From positions 1-14,120 of the forward strand of contig JAPPKP010000317.1 in NCBI GenBank assembly GCA_028819955.1: DNA of 14,120 nt, read 5' to 3'. Both the position numbers and the translations under genes were made by a program. The notes under the pieces were generated by a model that worked only from the letters and a program-made list of their open reading frames with translations, ran no database searches and was not told the DNA's origin. This document shows positions 1-6,903 of this stretch, in pieces; the stretch's first letter is position 1; each line of letters begins with the position of its first letter. Origin of the DNA: Rhodospirillaceae bacterium. GTDB taxonomy: Bacteria > Pseudomonadota > Alphaproteobacteria > UBA828.

Positions 1-562
1 TCGCGATCAGGGCCGCGGTCCCGCGATAGCGCCACCAATGCTCGACCTTGACGTGATCCGGAAACACAGGATGTGCCACAAGAGTAGCACTTGGCAGGGC
101 GCTTCGGAACTCCATCATGGCCCGTGGCATGTGGTAGCCGCTGGTAACCAGGCGAAGGCTGGTGAACGCGCGGGCGGCCATCCAGGCGGCGGCCTCCTGC
201 GCGTTCGCCGCGGTGTCCTCCGCCTCGTAGCCGAGCTCCACGCAGCAGGCCCAGAGCGCGGGATCGTGACGCGCGCGGAGCTCGGCGCTTTCGACCCCCT
301 CGGCGACGCCGGTGACGAAGAGCGCCTGCGCGAGGCCGCTCTCAAGCAGGCGGAGCCCCTCCTCCAGCCGCCCGGAGCCGCCGGTGGGCACGACGATGGC
401 CTCGGTCGCGAGGCCGGGTTGCTGGGTCCCTTGGCCCGCCGAATCGGCGAACCACGCGAGCCCGCCGGACCAGAGCAGCGCGAAGAGCGTAACCGCCACA
501 AGCAGCGTGCGAGCGGTGCGGCGCGTCCATCGCCGAACGCCGGGAGACAGCTTAGACTTCAT
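1..562 (-). CDS. YdcF/SanA-family (DUF218) membrane-anchored protein, 3' end outside window
   Basis: The reading frame is open from an ATG at 562 to the left edge, giving 187 residues without a stop, so the C-terminus is missing. A basic N-terminus (about residues 10-18) precedes one hydrophobic segment at about 19-38, which predicts an inner-membrane anchor with a periplasmic domain. The DUF218 core is visible: TGGSGRLEEGLRLL at 60-73, an Ala/Asn-rich TAANAQEAA at 118-126, and VTSGYHMPRAM at 139-149, the family's conserved 'T..YH..RA' element. Family members are linked to envelope and peptidoglycan or lipid-carrier functions, but the exact reaction is not settled, so none is assigned. The gene is divergent from the DUF3426 gene at 675, with 112 bases between them. 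In related genomes ydcF usually follows ftsE-ftsX; those genes are not between these two here. The family call is firm, the start less so because no strong ribosome site precedes it. Confidence 0.85.
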   Translation of the reverse strand, partial: MKSKLSPGVRRWTRRTARTLLVAVTLFALLWSGGLAWFADSAGQGTQQPGLATEAIVVPTGGSGRLEEGLRLLESGLAQALFVTGVAEGVESAELRARHDPALWACCVELGYEAEDTAANAQEAAAWMAARAFTSLRLVTSGYHMPRAMMEFRSALPSATLVAHPVFPDHVKVEHWWRYRGTAALIA

Positions 563-588
563 GGCCAGCCGTCGCCGCGCCGCCGGGC

Positions 589-594
589 TTGACA
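589..594 (+). promoter_or_regulatory. Possible -35 element (TTGACA) in the divergent ydcF/DUF3426 spacer
   Basis: A perfect TTGACA hexamer lies 80 bases before the DUF3426 start codon on the plus strand. The region 16-18 bases downstream (around 611-618) holds no good TATAAT-like sequence, so the promoter is only half supported. The hexamer may occur by chance. Confidence 0.25.
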
Positions 595-674
595 GAGCAG
601 GCCGCACGGTGACTTGGTCGGGCCGCCCATGCGACGGGTCTTGATACGGAGAGGAGGCAACTGCCCCACCCCCC

Positions 675-1292
675 ATGATCGTACGCTGCTCTTCCTGCGC
701 GACCCGCTACCTGGTCGATCTGGCCGATCTCGGTGAGGCCGGGCGCCGGGTGCGGTGCACGCGCTGCGGCCATGTCTGGCACCAGACGCCGGGGGCCGAT
801 ACGCCCGAGGTGTCCGACCGGGTTGCGCCGTCGGTGCGGCTGGACCGCCCGCCGGCATGGGCGGGCTGGGCCGCGGCCGGACTCTTCGTCATTGCCGCCC
901 TTGCGGGCCTCGCGCTCGCGCGCAATGCGATCGTCGCCGGCTGGCCGGGCACGGTCAGCATTTACGATGCCGTCGGCCTGCCGATCCAGGCCCCGCAGGC
1001 GCAGGGCCTGCGCATCGTCGACGTGCAGTCGGAGCGGGTGAAGGAGGGTGACAGGATCATTTTGCTGGTGCGCGGCGCGGTCGAGAACACCACGGAGAAG
1101 GGCCGCAGGCTGCCGCCGCTCCGAGCGGTGCTCGTGGACGAGGCGGGCTCCGCGCTGCACGAGTGGCCGGTGGCGGCGCTGGCGCGCGTTCTGGGCGACG
1201 GCCAATCGACGCCCTTCGAGAGCTGGCTCGAAGACCCGCCGGAGGGGGCAGCGAAAGTTTCGGTCGGCTTCGTCGCCGATGGGGAGGATTAG
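675..1292 (+). CDS. DUF3426 protein with N-terminal MJ0042-type zinc ribbon and one TM helix
   Basis: The 205-residue protein begins with a zinc ribbon: C5-x2-C8 and C28-x2-C31 in the context RCSSC and RCTRCGHVW, the MJ0042/DUF3426 pattern. A Pro-rich linker (about 39-60) leads to a hydrophobic helix at about 62-83, then a C-terminal domain of about 120 residues (from roughly residue 90) that matches the DUF3426 style, probably periplasmic, with an immunoglobulin-like fold inferred from the family. The biochemical role of this family is unknown; the layout suggests a cytoplasmic metal-binding head tethered to an envelope domain. The ATG is chosen because the zinc ribbon starts at once after it. 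The only purine-rich ribosome-binding match, AGGAGG at 652-657, is 17 bases from the ATG, unusually far. The gene converges on lysA with 26 bases between the stop codons. Confidence 0.9.
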   Translation: MIVRCSSCATRYLVDLADLGEAGRRVRCTRCGHVWHQTPGADTPEVSDRVAPSVRLDRPPAWAGWAAAGLFVIAALAGLALARNAIVAGWPGTVSIYDAVGLPIQAPQAQGLRIVDVQSERVKEGDRIILLVRGAVENTTEKGRRLPPLRAVLVDEAGSALHEWPVAALARVLGDGQSTPFESWLEDPPEGAAKVSVGFVADGED

Positions 1293-1306
1293 CGCGGCAC
1301 GCCGCG
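1293..1306. terminator. Small GC hairpin between convergent DUF3426 and lysA genes
   Basis: CGCGG and CCGCG pair around a four-base loop directly after the TAG of the DUF3426 gene and 12 bases beyond the lysA stop. It could serve both strands, but there is no T-run, so a terminator role rests mostly on its position between two gene ends. Confidence 0.25.
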
Positions 1307-1318
1307 GAGGTTCGGCGC

Positions 1319-2587
1319 TCAACCGAGCCAAGGCGGCACGAGGTCGCGGGCCAACAGGGCCTCGTGGCCCTGACGCTGACGGATGCATGCAGGTGCGTCG
1401 CCCCGCACCATGACCTCGGCGGGCAGCGGCCGCCCGTTGTAGGTCGACGCCATGACCGAGCCGTAGGCGCCCACATCCCGCACCGCCAGCAGGTCGCCCG
1501 CGGCAAGCGGAGGCAGCGCTCGCCCGCGTCCCAGTACGTCTCCGCTCTCGCAGACCGGCCCGGCGATATCGGTCTCCACCGTTCCGGCGCCCGGCGCGGG
1601 CTCCGCCACCGGGTCGATGCCATGCCAGGCGCCGTAGAGCGCAGGCCGCATCAGGTCGTTCATGGCGGCGTCGACGATGGCCCAGCAGCGCTCGCCGGCC
1701 TGCTTGACCACGATCACGCGGGTGAGCAGGACGCCTGCAGGCGCCACCAGCCAGCGGCCGGGCTCGATCGCCACGGTCACGCCGAGGCGCAGGCGGACAC
1801 GCTCGACCAGCGCGCCGTAGGCCTCGACATCGGGCGGCGTCTCGTCCCGGTAGCGCACGCCGAGCCCGCCGCCGAGATTGAGCCGGGTCACCGGGTGGCC
1901 GGCGGCGCGCAGGCCCTCCACCAGCGTGACGAGCCGATCGAAGGCGGCCTCGAACGGCGCGAGTCGCGAGAGCTGGGAGCCGATATGCACGGCAAGTCCG
2001 ACCGGCTCGATCCCCTCCAGGGCAGCGGCTCTCGCGTAGAGCGCCGGAATCTCCGCGTCGTCGATGCCGAACTTGTCGCCCCGCCGGCCGGTGGCGATCT
2101 TGTCGTGGGTTTCCGCATCGACGTCCGGGTTGACGCGAAGCGCCACGGGCGCGCGCGTGCCGGCGGCCCGCGCGGCCGCGTCCAGAGCCTCAAGCTCGGC
2201 CGGCGATTCGACGTTGAACTGTCCGACTCCGGTAGCCAGCGCCAGGTCCATCTCGTCTCGCGTCTTGCCCGGCCCGGCGAACACCAGACGATCCGGCGCG
2301 ATGCCGGCCCGGAGCGCGCCGCGCAGCTCGCCGCCCGAGATGATATCGGCGCCGGCGCCGAGCCGGGCGAAGGTGCGGATCACCGCGAGGGTGTCGTTGG
2401 CCTTGACCGCGTAGCAGACGAGCGCGTTGGGCGCAGCCTGGGCAAGTGCCCGGTAGCGGGCGACGAGGACCGCGTTCGCGTAGCAATAGGTGGGCGTGCC
2501 GAACTGCGCCGCGATCGCGGGGAGCGAGACTCCCTCGGCGTGGAGAACGCGGCTGCCGTTCTCCTCCCGATAGGCGAATGCGTCCAC
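1319..2587 (-). CDS. lysA: Diaminopimelate decarboxylase
   Basis: LysA decarboxylates meso-2,6-diaminopimelate to L-lysine with pyridoxal phosphate, the last step of lysine biosynthesis in the cytoplasm. The 422-residue length is typical. Visible motifs are YAVKAND with the PLP lysine K62, HIGSQ at 201-205, the phosphate-binding GGG at 239-241, EPGR at 275-278, the active-site CESGD at 346-350 (the Cys comes from the partner subunit in the dimer) and GAYG at 373-376. The start is a GTG: the N-terminus MDAFAYREEN fits the start of alphaproteobacterial LysA and no ATG lies at that point. No strong ribosome site precedes it, and the lipoprotein gene stops only 12 bases upstream, so translational coupling is likely. 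It is the third gene of the argH-lptM-lysA operon. Nothing in it looks degraded. Confidence 0.97.
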   Translation of the reverse strand: MDAFAYREENGSRVLHAEGVSLPAIAAQFGTPTYCYANAVLVARYRALAQAAPNALVCYAVKANDTLAVIRTFARLGAGADIISGGELRGALRAGIAPDRLVFAGPGKTRDEMDLALATGVGQFNVESPAELEALDAAARAAGTRAPVALRVNPDVDAETHDKIATGRRGDKFGIDDAEIPALYARAAALEGIEPVGLAVHIGSQLSRLAPFEAAFDRLVTLVEGLRAAGHPVTRLNLGGGLGVRYRDETPPDVEAYGALVERVRLRLGVTVAIEPGRWLVAPAGVLLTRVIVVKQAGERCWAIVDAAMNDLMRPALYGAWHGIDPVAEPAPGAGTVETDIAGPVCESGDVLGRGRALPPLAAGDLLAVRDVGAYGSVMASTYNGRPLPAEVMVRGDAPACIRQRQGHEALLARDLVPPWLG

Positions 2588-2599
2588 GTCAGGCGCCCG

Positions 2600-2752
2600 T
2601 CAGGCCTGATACGTAGCGGCAGCGGCCTGAGGCACCACTTGGGCCTCGGCGGGTGGGGGCTCGAGCGGACCCTTCCTGCCGCAGCTCGACAAGGCGACGA
2701 CCAGGCCGATGGCAGCGACGATCGTCATAAGCAGGCTGAGCTTGCGTATCAT
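2600..2752 (-). CDS. lptM: LptM (YifL)-like small lipoprotein
   Basis: This is a 50-residue lipoprotein: MIRK, a hydrophobic stretch at about 4-21, then the lipobox L21-S22-S23-C24 followed by GRKGPLEPPP. Cys24 would become the lipidated N-terminus. The C-G-x-K-G-P-L pattern right after the cysteine is the signature of LptM/YifL, known in E. coli to bind the outer-membrane LptD-LptE translocon and promote its oxidative maturation. An upstream in-frame ATG at 2791 would add 13 residues, but the start at 2752 is preferred because it gives a proper signal peptide and has GGAGG 10 bases upstream. It sits 61 bases after argH and 12 bases before lysA, its usual place in proteobacteria. The function is carried over from E. 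coli rather than shown here. Confidence 0.88.
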   Translation of the reverse strand: MIRKLSLLMTIVAAIGLVVALSSCGRKGPLEPPPAEAQVVPQAAAATYQA

Positions 2753-2813
2753 GTGGTCAGGCCCTCCGCGCGGCCATGCTGCCCCGGCCAATGGGCGCCT
2801 CTATAGGACGTGC

Positions 2814-4250
2814 TTATAGGAAACGCTGCCGGGCGCGGGCAATTTGTTTCGCGACCTCGCTGGGCGCCGTGCCGCCCTCGCTGGTGCGGCGCGCGATGGC
2901 CGTGGCGGGGTCGAGCAACGCCACCACGTCGGCGGTGATTCTGGGCTCGACGGCCTGCAGGTCGACGAGTGCCAAGTCCTTGAGATCGCAACCGCTCTCG
3001 TCGGCGAGCCGCACGATCCGCCCGGTGATCGCATGCGCCTCGCGGAAGGGAACGCCGGCCTCCTGCACCAGCCAGTCGGCGAGGTCGGTGGCGGTCGCGT
3101 GGCCGGTCCCGGCAGCGCGCGCCATCGCGTCCGCACTCACGGTCATGTCGCGCACCATGCCGGTCGTCGCCGCGAGGCAGAGCGCGAGGGAATCGAAGGC
3201 GTCGAACAGCGGCTCCTTGTCTTCCTGCATGTCCTTCGAATAGGTGAGCGCGAGCCCCTTCATCATGGTGAGCAGGCCGATCAGCGCGCCGACGATGCGC
3301 CCGCTCTTGCCGCGCACCAGCTCGGCGGCGTCCGGGTTGCGCTTCTGCGGCATGATGGAGCTGCCGGTCGAGAAGCGGTCGGAGAGCGCGATGAAGCCGA
3401 ACTGCGCGCTCGACCAGAGCACCAGCTCCTCGGCGAAGCGCGAAAGGTGCATGGCGATCAGAGCCGCCGCCGCCAGCGCCTCCACCACGAAGTCACGGTC
3501 GGAGACAGCGTCGATGGAATTGGCCGCCGGCCGATCGAATTCGAGCAGCTCGGCGGTCATGGCGCGGTCGATGGGAAACGAGGTCCCGGCGAGTGCGGCG
3601 GCGCCAAGCGGCGATTCGTTGAGCCGCTTGCGGCAATCGGCGAGGCGCCCGCGGTCGCGCCCGATCATCTCGACATAGGCCAGGAGGTGATGGCCCAAGG
3701 AGACCGGCTGCGCCACCTGAAGATGCGTGAACCCGGGCATGACGGTGGCCGCGTGCTCCTCGGCCCGGTCGATGAGCGCGGCCTGAAGGGCGCAGCAGGC
3801 TTCGTCCGCCTGGTTCAGACGCGCGCGCAGCCAGAGCCGGAGGTCGGTCGCCACCTGGTCGTTGCGCGAGCGCGCGGTGTGGAGGCGGCCGGCGGCCGGG
3901 CCGATCAAGGCCGCGAGCCGGGCCTCGATGTTCATGTGGATGTCTTCGAGCGCGCGGTCGAAGTGGAAGCCGCCGGCCTCGATCTCCGCCCGCACTTGGC
4001 GCAGGCCGTCCGCGATCGCGTCGGCGTCCTCATGTGACACGATTTCCTGCTTGGCCAGCATTGTGACGTGGGCGATGGAGCCCGCAATGTCCTCGGCATA
4101 GAGCCGGCGGTCGAAGTCGATGGAGGCGTTGATCGCCTCCATCACCTCGTCGGGCGACGCCTCGAACCGGCCACCCCACATGCGGTTGGGCGTGTTCGCG
4201 GCGCCCGCCTCGGGCGCAGGCGGCGCGGCCGGGGATGTCTTGCGTGTCAT
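2814..4250 (-). CDS. argH: Argininosuccinate lyase
   Basis: ArgH splits argininosuccinate into arginine and fumarate, the final step of arginine synthesis. It belongs to the fumarase/aspartase superfamily and acts as a cytoplasmic homotetramer. The 478 residues include a 22-residue Ala/Pro-rich tail before the conserved MWGGRF at 24-29. Superfamily motifs are present: HTARSRNDQ at 124-132, GFTHLQ at 173-178 with the catalytic-region H176, and the signature loop [11 protein letters not shown] at 296-306 carrying the catalytic serine. The start ATG has GGAG 10 bases upstream. It is the first gene of argH-lptM-lysA and is divergent from fdhD across 109 bases. A GATACT sequence in that spacer on the minus strand may be a -10 element, without a clear -35. 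The protein appears intact. Confidence 0.98.
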   Translation of the reverse strand: MTRKTSPAAPPAPEAGAANTPNRMWGGRFEASPDEVMEAINASIDFDRRLYAEDIAGSIAHVTMLAKQEIVSHEDADAIADGLRQVRAEIEAGGFHFDRALEDIHMNIEARLAALIGPAAGRLHTARSRNDQVATDLRLWLRARLNQADEACCALQAALIDRAEEHAATVMPGFTHLQVAQPVSLGHHLLAYVEMIGRDRGRLADCRKRLNESPLGAAALAGTSFPIDRAMTAELLEFDRPAANSIDAVSDRDFVVEALAAAALIAMHLSRFAEELVLWSSAQFGFIALSDRFSTGSSIMPQKRNPDAAELVRGKSGRIVGALIGLLTMMKGLALTYSKDMQEDKEPLFDAFDSLALCLAATTGMVRDMTVSADAMARAAGTGHATATDLADWLVQEAGVPFREAHAITGRIVRLADESGCDLKDLALVDLQAVEPRITADVVALLDPATAIARRTSEGGTAPSEVAKQIARARQRFL

Positions 4251-4310
4251 GAGTCGGCGACTCCACCGCTGCCTCGACTAGTATCGCAGAGTCCTGCGGG
4301 AATAGGAGCC

Positions 4311-4358
4311 GGGTGCAGGGTTCTGGAACCCCGCGCGAGGCCGTGGCACCCTGCGCCC
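4311..4358 (+). promoter_or_regulatory. Structured leader of fdhD with two competing hairpins
   Basis: GGGTGCAGGG (4311-4320) can pair over all ten positions, one of them a G-U pair, with CCCTGCGCCC (4349-4358), which ends one base before the fdhD ATG. A second hairpin, GGGTT/AACCC within 4318-4331, uses part of the same left arm, so the two cannot form together. There is no ribosome-binding sequence other than this structured stretch. That layout fits translational control of fdhD, but no known riboswitch class is recognised and chance pairing in GC-rich DNA is possible. Confidence 0.35.
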
Positions 4359-4359
4359 C

Positions 4360-5253
4360 ATGAGCAGCGAGCGGCAGTTCGTCGTCAAGCCGGACCCTGA
4401 AGACGGGCGCCTCACGCGCCTGCTCGATGGGGTCGATCAGGACGGCGCGGCGGTCGAGGCCCGCGTCGTCGAGGAACGGCCGCTGACCCTCTTCCTCAAC
4501 GGGCAGGAGATCGTCACGGTGATGACGATCCGCGACTACCCGGAGTATCTGGCTTTGGGCTATCTGCTCAACCAGAACATGCTGCGCCACGACGACGAGG
4601 TGACCGGCATCGACTACGACGAGGACATCGAGACGGTGGTCGTCCGCACCCGCCGCGAGACCGATTTCGAGGAGACGCTGCGCAAGAAGACGCTCACCTC
4701 GGGCTGCGCCCAGGGGACCGTCTTCGGCGACCTGATGGAGCGCTTCGAGGCGACTGTGCTGGACCCGGAGGCCCGCCTCAAGACCTCGTGGCTCTATTCG
4801 CTCAGCCGGGCCATCAACATGCAGCCAAGCCTCTACCTCGCAGCGGGCGCCATCCACGGCTGCGTGCTGTGCGAGGAAGGGCGGCCGTTCATCTATATGG
4901 AGGATGTCGGCCGGCACAACGCCATCGACAAGATCGCGGGCTACATGTTCCGGAATGGCATCGGGGCCTCCGGCAAGATCATGTACACCACCGGGCGGCT
5001 CACCAGCGAGATGGTCATCAAGACGGTGACCATGGGCATCCCGATCCTGATCTCGCGCTCGGGCTTCACCGCCTGGGGAGTCGAGCTCGCCCGCGAGGCC
5101 AATCTCACGTTGATCGGCCGCGCGCGCGGCAAGCGCTTCGTCGCGCTCGCCGGCGCCGACCGCCTTGTCTACGATGCCGATGCGTCGGCGGTTGCCGACG
5201 AGGCGAAGCGCCACCGGCGCAAGGGCAGCGTCGCGGCGGAAGACGCGGCCTGA
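4360..5253 (+). CDS. fdhD: FdhD-family sulfurtransferase for formate dehydrogenase (variant cysteine layout)
   Basis: FdhD passes sulfur from a cysteine desulfurase to the bis-MGD molybdenum cofactor of formate dehydrogenase, and the enzyme is inactive without it. The 297-residue protein shows the family core: PLTLFLNG at 41-48, YPEYLALGYLL at 60-70, EDVGRHNAIDKIAGYMF at 181-197, TTGRLTSEMV at 210-219, and ISRSGFTAWGVELA at 231-244. In E. coli FdhD the sulfur-carrying cysteines form GCGVCG. Here the same place reads SGCAQGT (C116), so the second cysteine is glycine. A different C-x-x-C, HGCVLCE with C168 and C171, occurs where E. coli has HAAAW. The gene is first in a plus-strand run with a CobW-like GTPase. 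The ATG is the only good start; no Shine-Dalgarno sequence precedes it. No formate dehydrogenase gene is in view. Family assignment is firm; the exact mechanism of this variant is not. Confidence 0.93.
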   Translation: MSSERQFVVKPDPEDGRLTRLLDGVDQDGAAVEARVVEERPLTLFLNGQEIVTVMTIRDYPEYLALGYLLNQNMLRHDDEVTGIDYDEDIETVVVRTRRETDFEETLRKKTLTSGCAQGTVFGDLMERFEATVLDPEARLKTSWLYSLSRAINMQPSLYLAAGAIHGCVLCEEGRPFIYMEDVGRHNAIDKIAGYMFRNGIGASGKIMYTTGRLTSEMVIKTVTMGIPILISRSGFTAWGVELAREANLTLIGRARGKRFVALAGADRLVYDADASAVADEAKRHRRKGSVAAEDAA

Positions 5254-5298
5254 CCGCACCGCCCGCACGAGAGCGAACGCCACTCGGGAGAGACCGCG

Positions 5299-6357
5299 CT
5301 GAGCGCCTACACGGAACTGACGCCGATCATCGTGCTGACCGGCTTCCTGGGCAGCGGCAAGACCACCCTGCTCAACCGCCTGCTGAAGCATCCCTCGCTC
5401 GGCGACGCGGCGGTGCTCATCAACGAGTTCGGCGAGGTCGGCATCGACCACCAGCTAGTAGAGGCCGTGGACGAGAGCACGGTCCTGCTCTCGAGTGGCT
5501 GCCTCTGCTGCACCATCCGGGACGACCTCAAGCAGGCGATCACGGAGGTCCACGACAAGCGCGCACGCGGCATCGTGCCGCCCTATCGCCGCATGGTCGT
5601 CGAGACCACCGGGCTTGCCGACCCGGCGCCGATTCTGGCGACCCTGATGAATGACGTCTCCCTCCGCTACCACTACCGGCTCGGCACCATCATCACCACG
5701 GTCGACGCGGTTAACGGCCTCGATCAGCTCGACCGCCAGGAGGAATCTCTCAAGCAGGCGGCGGTGGCGGATCGTATCGTGCTGACCAAGACCGATATCG
5801 CCGAGGCAAGAGCGGCCGAGACGCTGCGGCAACGGCTGGACCGGATCAACCCGTCCGCCGAGCTCCTCATCGGCCAGCACGGCGCGGTCGATGTGGAGCG
5901 CGTGCTCCGCGCCGACGTCTACGACCCCGCCGCCAAAGGCCAGGAAGTGCAACGCTGGATCGAGGCGGAGATGGAGGCGCCCCGCCATTCACACGGCCAC
6001 GGTCACGATGTGAACCGGCACGACGCCAGCATCCACTCGTTCTGCCTGGTCCACGACGAGCCGGTGGATTGGACCGCCTTCGGCATCTGGCTCACCATGC
6101 TGCTGCACACCCACGGCGAGAACATCCTGCGGGTGAAGGGGCTGCTGAACGTGGACGGCGTGGACACGCCGGTCGTCATCAACGGCGTGCAGCACATCAT
6201 CCATCCGCCGATGCACCTCGACGCGTGGCCTGACGAGAGCCGCCAATCCCGCGTGGTCTTCATCGTGCGCGGGCTTGAGCGTGCGTCGATCGAGGATTCG
6301 CTCGCCGTCTTCAATCGTCTGGGTGGCACTCAACCCTTGGGATCGCAGGCGGCCTGA
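5299..6357 (+). CDS. COG0523 (CobW-like) G3E GTPase, putative metal chaperone, CTG start proposed
   Basis: G3E-family GTPases use GTP to insert or deliver metals. With a CTG start at 5299 the protein has 352 residues and shows Walker A GFLGSGKT at 15-22, the COG0523 metal site C68-L-C70-C71, ETTG at 102-105 (switch/Walker B region), TKTD at 163-166 for guanine, a His-rich loop with H230, H232, H234, H236 and H241, and a C-terminal CobW_C domain ending in HPPMHLDAWP. The start matters: the first common start codon, GTG 5332, falls inside the first beta strand (TPIIVLTGFLG) and would remove it. No ATG or TTG exists upstream in frame, whereas CTG 5299 has GGAG eight bases upstream. The gene lies in the same frame as fdhD, separated by the TGA at 5251. 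The metal (zinc, or one connected with formate dehydrogenase) cannot be told from sequence. Confidence 0.9.
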   Translation: MSAYTELTPIIVLTGFLGSGKTTLLNRLLKHPSLGDAAVLINEFGEVGIDHQLVEAVDESTVLLSSGCLCCTIRDDLKQAITEVHDKRARGIVPPYRRMVVETTGLADPAPILATLMNDVSLRYHYRLGTIITTVDAVNGLDQLDRQEESLKQAAVADRIVLTKTDIAEARAAETLRQRLDRINPSAELLIGQHGAVDVERVLRADVYDPAAKGQEVQRWIEAEMEAPRHSHGHGHDVNRHDASIHSFCLVHDEPVDWTAFGIWLTMLLHTHGENILRVKGLLNVDGVDTPVVINGVQHIIHPPMHLDAWPDESRQSRVVFIVRGLERASIEDSLAVFNRLGGTQPLGSQAA

Positions 6358-6412
6358 TCGAGAAACCGATAATCGTGAAGTTGGGCGGCGACGGTCAAGC
6401 CAGAAGAGCTCG

Positions 6413-6880
6413 ATGATCGAGATCAACGGCATGGCTCACGTCATACTCACCGTGAGCCGCTTCGACGAGGCGCGGGCGTTCTACTGCGAGCTGCTGCCCT
6501 TCCTCGGCATGCACAAGGTCTTCGACGGCAACAACTTCGTCTATCACGTGGGCGGGCGTACCGCGCTCGGCGTTCAGCGCGCGGCGCCGGAGCATGAGGG
6601 CGAGCGCTTCGTGCAGAGCCGCGTGGGGCTGCACCACCTGTGCCTGCGCGCTCGTTCTCGGGAGGACGTTGACAGGGCAGCGGCAAAGCTTCGCGCGATG
6701 GGGGCTGCGATCGACCGAGGGCCGATGGAGCGGGAGTGGGCGCCCGGGTATTACTTCGTGGTCTTCGAGGACCCCGATGGCATTCGCCTGGAGATCAACC
6801 ATATTCCGGGCAAGGGCCTGCTCGCCGGCGAGACCCCGGTAGCGCCCAGCGACGACCCGGACTGGGGCCCGAACCCGTGA
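6413..6880 (+). CDS. VOC-fold (glyoxalase/bleomycin-resistance/dioxygenase superfamily) protein
   Basis: This is a 155-residue protein with one pair of beta-alpha-beta-beta-beta modules. H9 in GMAHVILTV, H74 in GLHHLCLRA and E127 in RLEINH fall where VOC metalloenzymes hold their divalent metal, and FEDPDGIRLEI at 118-128 is the usual second-module ending. Members include glyoxalase I, extradiol dioxygenases and resistance proteins, so the substrate cannot be assigned. The start at 6413 is chosen because the VOC fold begins at residue 4; the frame extends upstream, but only through the coding end of the GTPase gene. It follows that gene by 55 bases and precedes the next by 23, so co-transcription is likely. 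A tie to FdhD function is unproven. Confidence 0.85.
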   Translation: MIEINGMAHVILTVSRFDEARAFYCELLPFLGMHKVFDGNNFVYHVGGRTALGVQRAAPEHEGERFVQSRVGLHHLCLRARSREDVDRAAAKLRAMGAAIDRGPMEREWAPGYYFVVFEDPDGIRLEINHIPGKGLLAGETPVAPSDDPDWGPNP

Positions 6881-6903
6881 GCCCAGCCAGTGGAGATGCG
6901 GCG

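Noticed and set aside
1163..2806. 547-codon plus-strand frame opposite lysA
   Set aside because: Its sequence is Arg/Gly/Asp-rich without any fold or motif, and it mirrors lysA codons in GC-rich DNA; lysA is well supported on the other strand.
2844..4037. 397-codon plus-strand frame opposite argH
   Set aside because: Antisense shadow with no recognisable motif; argH has all its catalytic signatures.
5251..5253. Selenocysteine codon at the fdhD TGA
   Set aside because: FdhD is not a known selenoprotein, the protein is complete at this point, and I see no bacterial SECIS-like hairpin directly downstream. Simple readthrough is kept as a finding instead.
4030..5451. 473-codon minus-strand frame opposite fdhD and running into argH
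   Set aside because: Its content is the antisense of fdhD and then an out-of-frame part of argH. No conserved motif is present.
6275..6412. N-terminal extension of the VOC protein into the GTPase gene
   Set aside because: The extension is basic, overlaps the real GTPase C-terminus and is unlike any VOC protein; the ATG at 6413 gives a standard fold.
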